Assembly: GCF_002154505.1 (NCBI RefSeq)
Contig: NZ_MUBM01000103.1
Coordinates: 361-43,999, forward strand
Reading direction: 5' to 3'
DNA: 43,639 nt
Origin: Streptomyces carpinensis
GTDB taxonomy: Bacteria; Actinomycetota; Actinomycetes; Streptomycetales; Streptomycetaceae
Shown: positions 16,999 through 24,126 of the stretch, in pieces
Position numbering within the stretch: the first letter of the stretch is position 1
Layout of the letters: each line of letters begins with the position of its first letter
Program-made: the position numbers and the translations under genes
Notes under the pieces: generated by a model
Told to the model about the DNA's origin: nothing
What the model saw: the letters and a program-made list of their open reading frames with translations, nothing else
Database searches by the model: none

Positions 16999-19202
16999 GC
17001 ACCGTCGAGAGCAGGCCGCGGATCGGCGCGGGCGTCAACCGGGTCGACGGCCCGCGCAAGGTCACCGGCACCGCCCCCTACCCGATGGACTTCAGCGTTC
17101 CCGGCCAGGCCTACGGCGCCCTGGTGCAGAGCACCGTCGCCGCGGGCCGGATCGTCCGCATGCACACCGAGGCCGCCGAGGGCGCCCCCGGTGTGATCAC
17201 GGTCATCACCCACGAGAACGCCCCGAAGGTCGGGACGGGACCCGTGACGGTCCTCGGGGCGTCACCGCCTCCACCGCTGCGCGACGACCGGGTCGTCCAC
17301 CACGGGCAGCACATCGCCTTCGTGGTGGCCGAGACCCCGGAGCAGGCCACCGCCGCGGCACGCCTGGTGCGGGCCGACTACGAGGCCACGGAGCCGCTGC
17401 TGGACCTTCAGGACCCGCGGGCCGAACAACTCGTCGACCCGTGGGGGACGGACACCTCCCGTGGCGACAGCGCCGCGGCGCTGGAGTCCGCCGAGGTGAC
17501 CCTCCGGGCCACCTACACCACGGCAGACAACACCAACAACCCCCTCGGGCTGTTCGCGACCCTGGCGGCGTGGGAGGGCGAGACCCTCACCGTGCACGAC
17601 ACCAGTCAGTGGCCGTCGATGGTGCGCACCTGTCTCGCCATGGTCTTCGGCATCCCCGAGAGTTCGGTGCGGGTCCTGGTGCCCTACGTCGGCGGGGGCT
17701 TCGGCGCCGGGCTGCGCGCGTGGCCGCACGTGATCCTGACCGCCATGGCCGCGCGCATGATCAAGCGACCGGTCAAGCTGGTCCTGACCCGGCCGCAGAT
17801 GTTCACCTCCGTCGGGCACCGGCCCAGCGGGGTGCAGTGGCTGAGCGTCGGCGCCACGCGCGACGGCGAGCTGGTCGCCCTGGACCACCGCAGCCTCAGC
17901 TCCCTGAGCATGGAGGACAACGACTACGAGCCTTTCGCCTGGGCCTCCTCCTTCGCCTACCGCTGCCCCAACGTGACCACCCAGGACCGGCAGGCCCGGC
18001 TGAACGTCGCCGTGCCCACGTCCATGCGCGCCCCGGCCGAGGCGCAGGGCAACTTCGCACTGGAGTCGGCACTCGACGAGCTGGCCCACAGCCTGCGCAT
18101 GGACCCTCTGGAGCTGCGGCTGCGCAACCACACGGACGTCGACCCGCGCAACGGGCTGCCCTGGTCCGGCAAGGCGCTCCTGGAGTGCTACGAGGTCGGC
18201 GCGCGACGCTTCGGCTGGTCCGACCGGAACCCCGAGCCGCGCTCCATGCGTGACGGCAACTGGCTCGTCGGCTACGGCATGGCGAGTGCGCTGTTCCCCT
18301 ATTTCGCGCAGCCCTGCGCGGCGCAGGCGACCGTCAACAGGGACGGCAGCGCGCTGGTGCGCAGTGCGGCGACCGACATCGGCACCGGCACCTACACCGT
18401 GATGGCCCAACTGGCCGCCGAGGAACTGGGGCTGTCCCTGGACCTGGTCCGCTTCGACCTGGGCGACTCCGACATGCCCAATGCGATGATGGCGGGCGGT
18501 TCCGGCCTCACCGGCGCGCTGGGCAACGCCGTGCACGACGCCTGCCGACGACTCGTGCGCTCGTTCGCCGAACTCGCGTGCGGCGACGCCGACTCGCCCC
18601 TGCTGGGCTTCTCCCCGGACGACGTGGAGTGCACCGACGGGAAGGTCCACCCCGTGGGCCGTCCGCACCTCGGGGAGTCGTACGCCGACATCCTCGCCCG
18701 GCACGGGCTGTCCGAGCTCACGGCGAACGGGAACAGCACGCCGCCGGTCGCCACCGAACTGGGCATGTCCCTCGCCGGCGCGTACGGCGCGAAGTTCGTG
18801 GAGGTCCGGGTCGACGCGGATCTCGGTCTCCTCCGGGTGGCACGGGTGGTCTCGGTGATCGACGGTGGCCGCATCCTCAACGAGAAGACGGCGAGGAGCC
18901 AGATCATCGGCGGGACGGTCGGCGGCATCGGTATGGCCCTGTTCGAGGACACGGTCACCGACCCGCGCACCGGACGCATCGCCAACGGCACGTTCGCCGA
19001 CTACCTGGTCGCGGTCAACGCCGATGTCCCGGAAATGGACGTGGTCTTCGTCGGCGAGCCCGACCGCGGTACCGCCACCGGCACCAAGGGCGTCGGCGAG
19101 GTCGGTCTGGTCGGCATCGCGCCCGCCATCGCCAACGCCGTGTACCACGCCACCGGAAAACGCCTGCGCGAGCTGCCGATCACCCTGGACGCCCTGCTGT
19201 GA
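16995..19202 (+). CDS. Molybdenum hydroxylase Mo-cofactor subunit (PaoC-like)
   Basis: A 735-residue molybdopterin-binding subunit, coupled to the FAD subunit by an ATGA overlap. Family landmarks are DGPRKVTGTAPYPMDF at the N-terminus, YVGGGFGAGLRAWPH (the Mo-site loop), and GTKGVGEVGLVGIAPAIANA, whose Glu is the expected catalytic base. The length fits the PaoC/YagR group. The three subunits should form an aldehyde- or N-heterocycle-oxidising enzyme; the exact substrate is not readable. No MCD/CDP cofactor insertase (PaoD/XdhC chaperone) gene is in this operon. Confidence 0.93.
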   Translation: MSTVESRPRIGAGVNRVDGPRKVTGTAPYPMDFSVPGQAYGALVQSTVAAGRIVRMHTEAAEGAPGVITVITHENAPKVGTGPVTVLGASPPPPLRDDRVVHHGQHIAFVVAETPEQATAAARLVRADYEATEPLLDLQDPRAEQLVDPWGTDTSRGDSAAALESAEVTLRATYTTADNTNNPLGLFATLAAWEGETLTVHDTSQWPSMVRTCLAMVFGIPESSVRVLVPYVGGGFGAGLRAWPHVILTAMAARMIKRPVKLVLTRPQMFTSVGHRPSGVQWLSVGATRDGELVALDHRSLSSLSMEDNDYEPFAWASSFAYRCPNVTTQDRQARLNVAVPTSMRAPAEAQGNFALESALDELAHSLRMDPLELRLRNHTDVDPRNGLPWSGKALLECYEVGARRFGWSDRNPEPRSMRDGNWLVGYGMASALFPYFAQPCAAQATVNRDGSALVRSAATDIGTGTYTVMAQLAAEELGLSLDLVRFDLGDSDMPNAMMAGGSGLTGALGNAVHDACRRLVRSFAELACGDADSPLLGFSPDDVECTDGKVHPVGRPHLGESYADILARHGLSELTANGNSTPPVATELGMSLAGAYGAKFVEVRVDADLGLLRVARVVSVIDGGRILNEKTARSQIIGGTVGGIGMALFEDTVTDPRTGRIANGTFADYLVAVNADVPEMDVVFVGEPDRGTATGTKGVGEVGLVGIAPAIANAVYHATGKRLRELPITLDALL

Positions 19203-19361
19203 GCCGGGGTGACGGCTGTTTCCCGAGGTGAGGTTCCGAAGCCCGTGGGTGGCTGTCAGGCCGCGGCCTCGGCCACGCCGATAGGGCGGACACCCGTCCC
19301 GACGAGCCGGTGCCGTTATGTGCTTCGCCGGCGGCAGCCTGCCGTTCGGCGAGTGTCCCGG

Positions 19362-19819
19362 TCACGGGCGCAGGTGCGCCGTGAGTTCGTCTCCGGCGGG
19401 GTAGGGCCGCTCCTGGGGCAGCAGCCGGGCCGCGGAGTCGAGGTCGCCGTCGCCGACGAGTGCGTGGATCTCGTGGGCGAGCGGAGTCACGTCGCTGATG
19501 GAGACCGTCCACTCGTCCGCGTATCGCCGTGCGGCCTCACCGGAGAGCCCGAGTTGCAGCGAGCGGTAGGGCAGGGGCCGCAGGCGCAGATCGCGCTCCG
19601 GGTCCCACTGGACGCGGGCCGGCGCACGCTTCAACTCGCGTTGCCACGCGCCGCGGTCGGAATGCAGCCCGCGTACGTAACTCGACATGCACGCGTTGCG
19701 CAGCGCCCACTCGAAGCCGTCGCGAGCGATCTCGACGGCAACCACGGTCTCCTGCCCCGCCTTCGTGCCCCAGCCGCAGCGGTACATAATCCAGAGGAAC
19801 GAGGGTTTGATCCACGTCA
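19362..19819 (-). pseudogene. DUF4291 gene, C-terminal part (split by insertion)
   Basis: Minus-strand reading gives IKPSFLWIMYRCGWGTKAGQ, VQWDPERD, RSLQLGLSG and so on, 149 residues to the TGA at 19362-19364. This is the conserved core and C-terminus of the DUF4291 family (function unknown, usually about 200 aa). The first residues of the family are missing: upstream of the Trp codon (19812-19814) the sequence turns into insertion DNA after the shared CCACGTCA (19812-19819). The missing N-terminus lies at 23398-23541. Cassette DNA supplies an open frame with an ATG at 19895, so a chimeric product is conceivable. Confidence 0.85.
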
Positions 19820-19827
19820 AGCCGCGC
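19817..19827 (+). repeat. Cassette left-end motif (unit 1)
   Basis: TCAAGCCGCGC, overlapping the core CCACGTCA. Related sequence CAAGCCTCGC is at 22107-22116. Confidence 0.6.
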
Positions 19828-19951
19828 CCACAAACCATTCGTCGAGCTGTGACCAGAACCCTCACCGGTCTCAGTAGCGACGACCGGGGGGCCAAGTTGA
19901 CTGCTCCGCGAGCAGCTCATTCGGCTCCATCAAGTGCGCAGCACCGTGGCG

Positions 19952-20137
19952 TTACCGCTTGCTCAGGTAGACGATCACTCCCATGGCGACGGGAACGCCG
20001 AATGTTCAGATCCAGGGCATCGGATGGCTGTAGTTCCACGTCCGGCCGCACCCGATGCGTTTGGGAACGGCAAGCCGTGGATCACCCCTGTTGATGTAGA
20101 AGATCCCATGCCAATGGTGATCGTCGTCCCGACTCAC
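19952..20137 (-). pseudogene. DUF5808 small protein, interrupted by in-frame TGA
   Basis: The GTG at 20137, with GGGGG about 5 nt upstream, starts MSRDDDHHWHGIFYINRGDP followed by RLAVPKRIGCGRTWNYSHPMPW, the characteristic DUF5808 pattern (short motif of the form GxFYxNxxDPRxxVPKRxGxGxTxN). An in-frame TGA at 20008-20006 ends it after 43 codons. The same frame continues with a hydrophobic tail, TFGVPVAMGVIVYLSKR, to a TAA at 19954-19952, the expected membrane segment. Either the gene carries a nonsense mutation or only the short form is made. It lies within cassette unit 1. Confidence 0.55.
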
Positions 20138-20258
20138 GCTGGCCCCCAACTATCCGACCGGCGGGGACAAACCTACCTCGTAGGAGAAACCACCAGCCGG
20201 TGAGGGTTCCTGGTTACAGCACGAGACCACACCAGGTGGCCGGCCCCAGACAACAACA

Positions 20259-20927
20259 TCATTCACCACTACCGCGGCTGTGGCCTGGGTCGCGAGTCCA
20301 CAGGGACAGACCGCTGCTCGTCGCTACGGCAAGGGTCTGACCGGAAGGCGAGAACCCAGCGGCACGTAGCTCGGAGTAGTTGGAGTGGAAGATGTGCCAC
20401 CAACGCTCCTCGTGCGGACCGGAGTGCGGCAAACCGCCGTCCCGGGAGAGCAGGACACGCTCGTTCGGCCAGGCCGGAGCAACGACCTCCAGCTTCCAAC
20501 CGTCTCCGCTGGTGGTGTGCAACCCTCCTCCGAAAAGCCCGGCGATGCGCACCCTGCTTCCGGCGACCGGTCCCAATCCAGGACACTGCAGAGCGGGATC
20601 CGCGTCGGGACTGCTGTCCTCGGGGTCGGCGTCACGATCCCGCGCGATCTTCTCTCCCGTGACGGCGTCGAAGAGACCGTGACCGTCGTGCGAGACGACC
20701 ATCACCAGGTCCTGGCCGGTGCCGGGGTGCGAGGCGAAGCCGATCCCGATAAGTCCGCCGACCGGGGCGTAAGCGCTGCGCCGCCAGGGCTCGGGGGCCT
20801 GTACCACCGGGGCAGCGAGAAGCCTTCGCCTCATCGCCTGCTGGTAGGGGGAAAGCTCCGGTTCAGGCCCTGGCTGCTCAACCGGAGGTTCGTTCTTCGT
20901 CCACTTCGCCACGCAGCCATGATCCAT
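20259..20927 (-). CDS. WD40-like protein of unknown function (cassette unit 1)
   Basis: A 222-residue soluble protein. It begins with a hydrophilic Pro/Glu-rich segment (about 1-40) and contains beta-propeller-like strands, clearest in GLIGIGFASHPGTGQDLVMV with SHDGHGLFDAVTGEKIA, and at the C-terminus in AAGFSPSGQTLAVATSSGLS before LWTRD, a typical WD40 blade. It is too short for a full propeller, so it may be a fragment or a small variant. ATG at 20927 is used; an in-frame codon at 20969 would add 14 residues. The substrate or partner is unknown. Confidence 0.65.
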   Translation of the reverse strand: MDHGCVAKWTKNEPPVEQPGPEPELSPYQQAMRRRLLAAPVVQAPEPWRRSAYAPVGGLIGIGFASHPGTGQDLVMVVSHDGHGLFDAVTGEKIARDRDADPEDSSPDADPALQCPGLGPVAGSRVRIAGLFGGGLHTTSGDGWKLEVVAPAWPNERVLLSRDGGLPHSGPHEERWWHIFHSNYSELRAAGFSPSGQTLAVATSSGLSLWTRDPGHSRGSGE

Positions 20928-20994
20928 ACTTCGGCGGGTTCGCCCAACCGAGTTGACACAGGCCAACACCCAGCAACCAGCCCCCGGTCTGTCA

Positions 20995-21005
20995 GCGCGG
21001 CTTGA
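20995..21005 (-). repeat. Cassette right-end motif (unit 1)
   Basis: GCGCGGCTTGA, the exact inverse of the unit 1 left end, followed by TGAC. Confidence 0.6.
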
Positions 21006-21009
21006 TGAC

Positions 21010-22100
21010 CAGGAAACTCGACCTGACCGGGGTAATCACGCGCACTGAGGAGAGAGACTCAGGCGGGGCAAGCGAGGATGAGGTAGCTGCCGCGTTGGCC
21101 GCTGTCGGTGCGTTGAGGCGTCGCCAGCCAGCTCCGCAGCGAGGGTGCAACGCCAGGAACCTTGAACAACCGCTCATAGGGAAAGTAAGTCTGCGCCGGC
21201 CGTAGACCTTGGCGCGATGGTGTGGCCTTCTGAGCCCCCTTCCTCGATCAGCAAGCGGCTCAGTGGCCTTTAATCCGTGTCCCTCCGGTAACAACCTGAA
21301 GAGCTGCCGGACGAGGCGAACTTGGGCAGGTCGTTGCGGAAGAAGCGGATCGTCTGGTCCGGTGGCTGTGGATTTTGCAGCTCATTGACAGCTGCCGCAG
21401 AAATGATCAGGCAGAAACTCTTGGTCAAGGGAGTGCGATCCCCTGAACGAAGCAGCTCAAGGGAGCCTTCGTACCGGCCCGCCTGGTACATCCAGTTGTC
21501 GGCACGGAACTGGAAGGATGGCTGTTGTGGTTTGTCTTGACTGACAACAAATGGGGCAGGATCGCCACTCCAGTGGTTATTTACCGTGTCCGTAGTCGGA
21601 TCGTAATACCACGTGTCGCTTTCCTTCCAATAAAAGACCGGGCGCTTCGAATGAGAGATTGAGTCACTAGGGGTAAGCTCTAAGTGCGCGTCACGAATCA
21701 CTTCGACATTCTCGCTCTTAAATCTGGTGGAAACTGTCGGCTGCACGTAGAATCGCACATCGTTTCCGAGCTTTTCGAGGCGAAAAAGATGAGGAAGCGC
21801 CATATCGACGTTAGGTTGGCGCTGCAACTCAGCGAAGTTGTAGAGCGAAATGGCCAGGGCGACGACAGCTGCGGCCGTTGCAGACCACTTGTGCACGGCC
21901 TCGAATCGTTGCCTCCCACGAGACCTCGCCGGCCCCGCCGCAGCCTCTTCCATTCCCCTACTCTCCGCGAAGGACGCAGTCTTGTGCGTGTTGCATTACT
22001 CCGTATGGCGTTCACGGGGCCCCGCCGCAACCGACTGGGCTGGAGCCTCGACTTCGGCTCGCCGGCGACGCACACGAGTCTGTCAACGCGGCTTGATGAC
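21010..22100. mobile_element. Cassette unit 2 (1,091 bp)
   Basis: The right end, TGTCAACGCGGCTTGATGAC (22081-22100), differs from the unit 1 right end (TGTCAGCGCGG...) by one base over 20. The left end (CAGGAAACTCG) has lost the expected motif, so this junction is degenerate or was formed differently. It carries one minus-strand membrane-protein gene. The 260 bp at 21010-21269 and the 147 bp at 21954-22100 hold no gene I can see. Confidence 0.5.
21270..21953 (-). CDS. Single-pass membrane protein with TTA codon (cassette unit 2)
   Basis: A 227-residue protein. A basic N-terminus (about 1-22) is followed by one membrane segment, WSATAAAVVALAISLYNFAE (about 23-42), then an extracytoplasmic domain rich in aromatic and polar residues. 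No family is recognised. Base composition is visibly lower in G+C than the surroundings, with many A/T third positions, and codon 91 is TTA (21683-21681), which in Streptomyces depends on the developmental bldA tRNA. Both features point to recent acquisition. Confidence 0.7.
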   Translation of the reverse strand: MEEAAAGPARSRGRQRFEAVHKWSATAAAVVALAISLYNFAELQRQPNVDMALPHLFRLEKLGNDVRFYVQPTVSTRFKSENVEVIRDAHLELTPSDSISHSKRPVFYWKESDTWYYDPTTDTVNNHWSGDPAPFVVSQDKPQQPSFQFRADNWMYQAGRYEGSLELLRSGDRTPLTKSFCLIISAAAVNELQNPQPPDQTIRFFRNDLPKFASSGSSSGCYRRDTD

Positions 22101-22116
22101 CCACGTCAAGCCTCGC
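22086..22116. repeat. Internal cassette junction (units 2/3), dyad site
   Basis: The right-end motif ACGCGGCTTGATGAC (22086-22100) is joined through CCAC to GTCAAGCCTCGC (22105-22116). The whole is an imperfect palindrome with arms GCGGCTTGA and TCAAGCCTCGC around a TGAC-CCAC-GTCA centre, the layout of a recombination core site. Confidence 0.6.
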
Positions 22117-23397
22117 TCGCAAACCTTTAGCCCAAACACCGGAAGCCGACACCCGGTGATCAAGGAAGATGTGCACATGCTTGATCGGTCTCCCGCGCTG
22201 TCTCCGATGTCACTCGTGAATGACGTGCAGGCGTATGCGCTCTGCGGTGACAGGGCGGCCGCAGAGAGTTTCCCCTTCGGCAGCGCCACCGTCGTCATCG
22301 GCAACGCTGGGACGGTGATTGTCGTGGAAGCAGGCGACGCACTCGACAGGAGCTGCGTGTGGAACGCCGACGAAGTCCGGCTCCTCGGTCCCGCGCCACC
22401 GCCAGTCAAGGAAAGACTCGTGGGGCGGCCCTCGGCGTTGGGTGCGGACGAGGCGAAGTTGCCCATTCATCTGATGGTCCGGGTCTCGGAGAGCCTCGTG
22501 TACCTCGGCACCGGATCCGCGACTCGGACCACCACGGTGCTACCTACGGGCTGCAACGAGCACGTTCTCACCGACTGTGCCGTGCGGCTCGATTCTCCCC
22601 TGAGCAAGCTCGACCTGGACCAAGTCCGTCCTCTCCTCCCCCCGGCGAACCTCCCGAGCCTGGAATGGCTCAGCCACGTGAACGGCGACAGGGCCAGCGC
22701 GCTCGAACAGTTCATCGCCGGCTGGTATCCCGCTACGTCCGAGACTCCCGAGCCACCCTCAGCTCAGGCACCTGGCCGAGACCTGCCGGACGGACTGCGG
22801 CAGTTCTACCAACTGGCACAGCACCGCCCAGGCTCCCTGGGAGCGCAGAACCGAATCCTTCCCGCTTCCGAACGCCAGACCGACCCCAGGGGAGAGATGC
22901 TCGTCTTCGGCGAGGAGAACCAGCGATGTTTCTTCTGGTCGCTGCTGTGGACGCTTGACGGTCTCGAAACCGATCCGACCGTCTGGTTCCGTGAACACGA
23001 CGAACCTCCCATCGCCGAGCAAGAGCCGCTCAGCGGCTTCCTCATCCAGTTCTCGCTCTTCGAAGCTTCAATGGGCGCCGACTACGTGGCACTGTCCCGC
23101 CAGCTCACCGCGCAACAGGTGAACCGGCTCACCGAAGGGCTCCACCCCGTGCCCCTGCGGCCTTTCTGGCCCTGGGCTCCCACGCGCTTCTACGTGGCCC
23201 CAGGGCTCGTCCTGCACGTCTCGGACGAGGGAGGTAACGACGATTTCCGCGCCTGGGCCGGCGCAACCCACCGGAGCGCTCTCGCCCCGCTGACCGAGGC
23301 CGCGGTCGAGTGGGTCGAGTTCGACGGCTGACATCGCGTCGACGCGTGGCCGCCCTCGGCCGGGCAGAGACGGGGGCTGCGAACGCGGCTTGATGAC
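22101..23397. mobile_element. Cassette unit 3 (1,297 bp)
   Basis: The left end CCACGTCAAGCCTCGC (22101-22116) closely matches the left end of unit 1, and the motif continues as CGCAAACC/CACAAACC in both. The right end GAACGCGGCTTGATGAC is at 23381-23397. It carries a SUKH-like gene on the plus strand, the opposite orientation to the genes in units 1 and 2. Confidence 0.6.
22177..23331 (+). CDS. SUKH-like (SMI1/KNR4) domain protein (cassette unit 3)
   Basis: A 384-residue protein. The N-terminal half (about 1-190) is unassigned. From about residue 208 the pattern LPDGLRQFYQLAQHR, QNRILP, MLVFGEENQRCFFW and DPTVWFREHDE, followed by acidic ...LSGFLIQFSLFEA, resembles the SUKH superfamily, best known as immunity proteins against polymorphic toxins. 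An immunity or defence role is inferred. AAGGAAG lies 9 nt before the ATG. It is the only plus-strand cassette gene. Confidence 0.7.
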   Translation: MLDRSPALSPMSLVNDVQAYALCGDRAAAESFPFGSATVVIGNAGTVIVVEAGDALDRSCVWNADEVRLLGPAPPPVKERLVGRPSALGADEAKLPIHLMVRVSESLVYLGTGSATRTTTVLPTGCNEHVLTDCAVRLDSPLSKLDLDQVRPLLPPANLPSLEWLSHVNGDRASALEQFIAGWYPATSETPEPPSAQAPGRDLPDGLRQFYQLAQHRPGSLGAQNRILPASERQTDPRGEMLVFGEENQRCFFWSLLWTLDGLETDPTVWFREHDEPPIAEQEPLSGFLIQFSLFEASMGADYVALSRQLTAQQVNRLTEGLHPVPLRPFWPWAPTRFYVAPGLVLHVSDEGGNDDFRAWAGATHRSALAPLTEAAVEWVEFDG

Positions 23398-23405
23398 CCA
23401 CGTCA
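23383..23405. repeat. Right boundary of the array with DUF4291
   Basis: ACGCGGCTTGATGAC followed by CCACGTCA, after which the DUF4291 reading frame resumes (minus strand). Confidence 0.6.
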
Positions 23406-23541
23406 TGCGGTCCCGCTTCCACGCGGCGGGGAAACGGCCCAGGCGAACCGCGGGCATGCCGATCTCGGGGGAGTACGCCTGATAGACGGTGATCGTGGAC
23501 ACCGTGTAGAACGCACGGATCCTGCGCTGCGGTTCTTCCAT
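23398..23541 (-). pseudogene. DUF4291 gene, N-terminal part (split by insertion)
   Basis: From the ATG at 23541 the minus strand encodes 48 residues including RRIRAFYTVSTITVYQAYSP and ending KRDRMTW, the N-terminus of the DUF4291 family. The family continues with IKPSFLW, which is found at 19811 and below. The reading frame is lost at the cassette boundary (23397), where VIKPR and unrelated sequence follow. Confidence 0.85.
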
Positions 23542-23595
23542 GGAGCACAGGGTGAGGCCGACGGATCCTCGTCGGCCATTGATTTTCACTGCGGT

Positions 23596-23726
23596 CGACC
23601 TGACGGGGTGCCGGATCTTTCTCCTGGATCGTGTCCATGACGGCCTCGTGCCTGTCCGCGCCCCTATGGGCTGTGAGCGCGGCGAAGGACCGGCATTCGG
23701 CGAAGCGTCTCGCGCGGGTGATGGCG
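23596..23726 (+). repeat. Dispersed ~130-bp repeat, copy A
   Basis: Aligns by eye with 29211-29343 at roughly 70-75% identity in the same orientation; shared blocks include CTGGATCGT and GAGCGCGGCGAAGGAC. Minus-strand translations keep the pattern SFAALxAxRGxDxH followed by TIQ and RQVDRSE. Confidence 0.5.
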
Positions 23727-23735
23727 CACCGCGGG

Positions 23736-24011
23736 AGCAGTCCAGCAGCAGCCGTGCACGATCTGGCGAGTGCCATCGCCTCCGCGCCCGAGAACCCCGA
23801 GCCCTATACGGTTCTTGCCGAGTTGTGGAGGGACAGGCTCGGAGCTGGCCGAGGTCGTTCAGGGTGCCGACTCCTTGAGCACGGTACCGGGGCAGTCATA
23901 CATCAGCTTCCTCGAGGGTGACATGGACGGTCCGGCGCTGGCGATCGGATCGGTCACGGGTGTGCGACCCGACATCGCGTGGGCGCACGCTCCCTGGTTC
24001 AGCGATGAACG
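23736..24011 (+). pseudogene. Frameshifted remnant, TPR-like
   Basis: One forward frame reads VHDLASAIASAPENPEPYTVLAELWRDR and a frame shifted by one reads SELAEVVQGADSLSTV and SYISFLEGDMDGPALAIGSVTGV. The switch is near 23836. Together they look like the end of a single protein with tetratricopeptide-like spacing (DPEPY-VLAELW). No start or intact frame is seen. Confidence 0.4.
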
Positions 24012-24126
24012 ATCAGCAACTCCAGGTGCCTCGGAGTCAGCGGCGGTCAAGTCCGCGGTCGTGGCGAGGGAGATCTGCAGCTCGCGGGCCCCCGGTGGAC
24101 AACTCATCAGCCCTAGTCTGAGCACC

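Larger units (their letters stand above)
19812..21009. mobile_element. Cassette unit 1 (1,198 bp)
   Basis: Bounded by perfect 11-bp inverted repeats: TCAAGCCGCGC at 19817-19827 and its reverse complement at 20995-21005, followed by TGAC. It carries a WD40-like gene and a small DUF5808 gene, both on the minus strand. Confidence 0.6.
19812..23397. mobile_element. 3.6-kb cassette-like insertion splitting DUF4291
   Basis: Deleting exactly these 3,586 bp joins ...TTTGAT to CCACGTCATGCGG and restores one open 197-codon DUF4291 gene. CCACGTCA stands at both edges (19812-19819, 23398-23405) as an 8-bp direct repeat. Inside are three units in a row, each ending in CGCGGCTTGATGAC. No transposase, integrase or resolvase is encoded, so movement must depend on an enzyme supplied in trans, or the array is a relic. 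Confidence 0.7.

Noticed and set aside
17262..19148. 628-codon minus-strand frame over the Mo-hydroxylase large subunit
   Set aside because: Antisense shadow; the plus-strand gene has all family motifs.
19812..23397. Group II intron, intein or standard insertion sequence as the cause of the DUF4291 split
   Set aside because: No reverse transcriptase, homing endonuclease, splicing motifs or transposase are encoded; the internal unit structure does not fit a single element.
19812..23405. Class 1-type integron attC sites at unit junctions
   Set aside because: The RYYYAAC/GTTRRRY core consensus is absent, so this is not a classical integron array even though the layout is similar.
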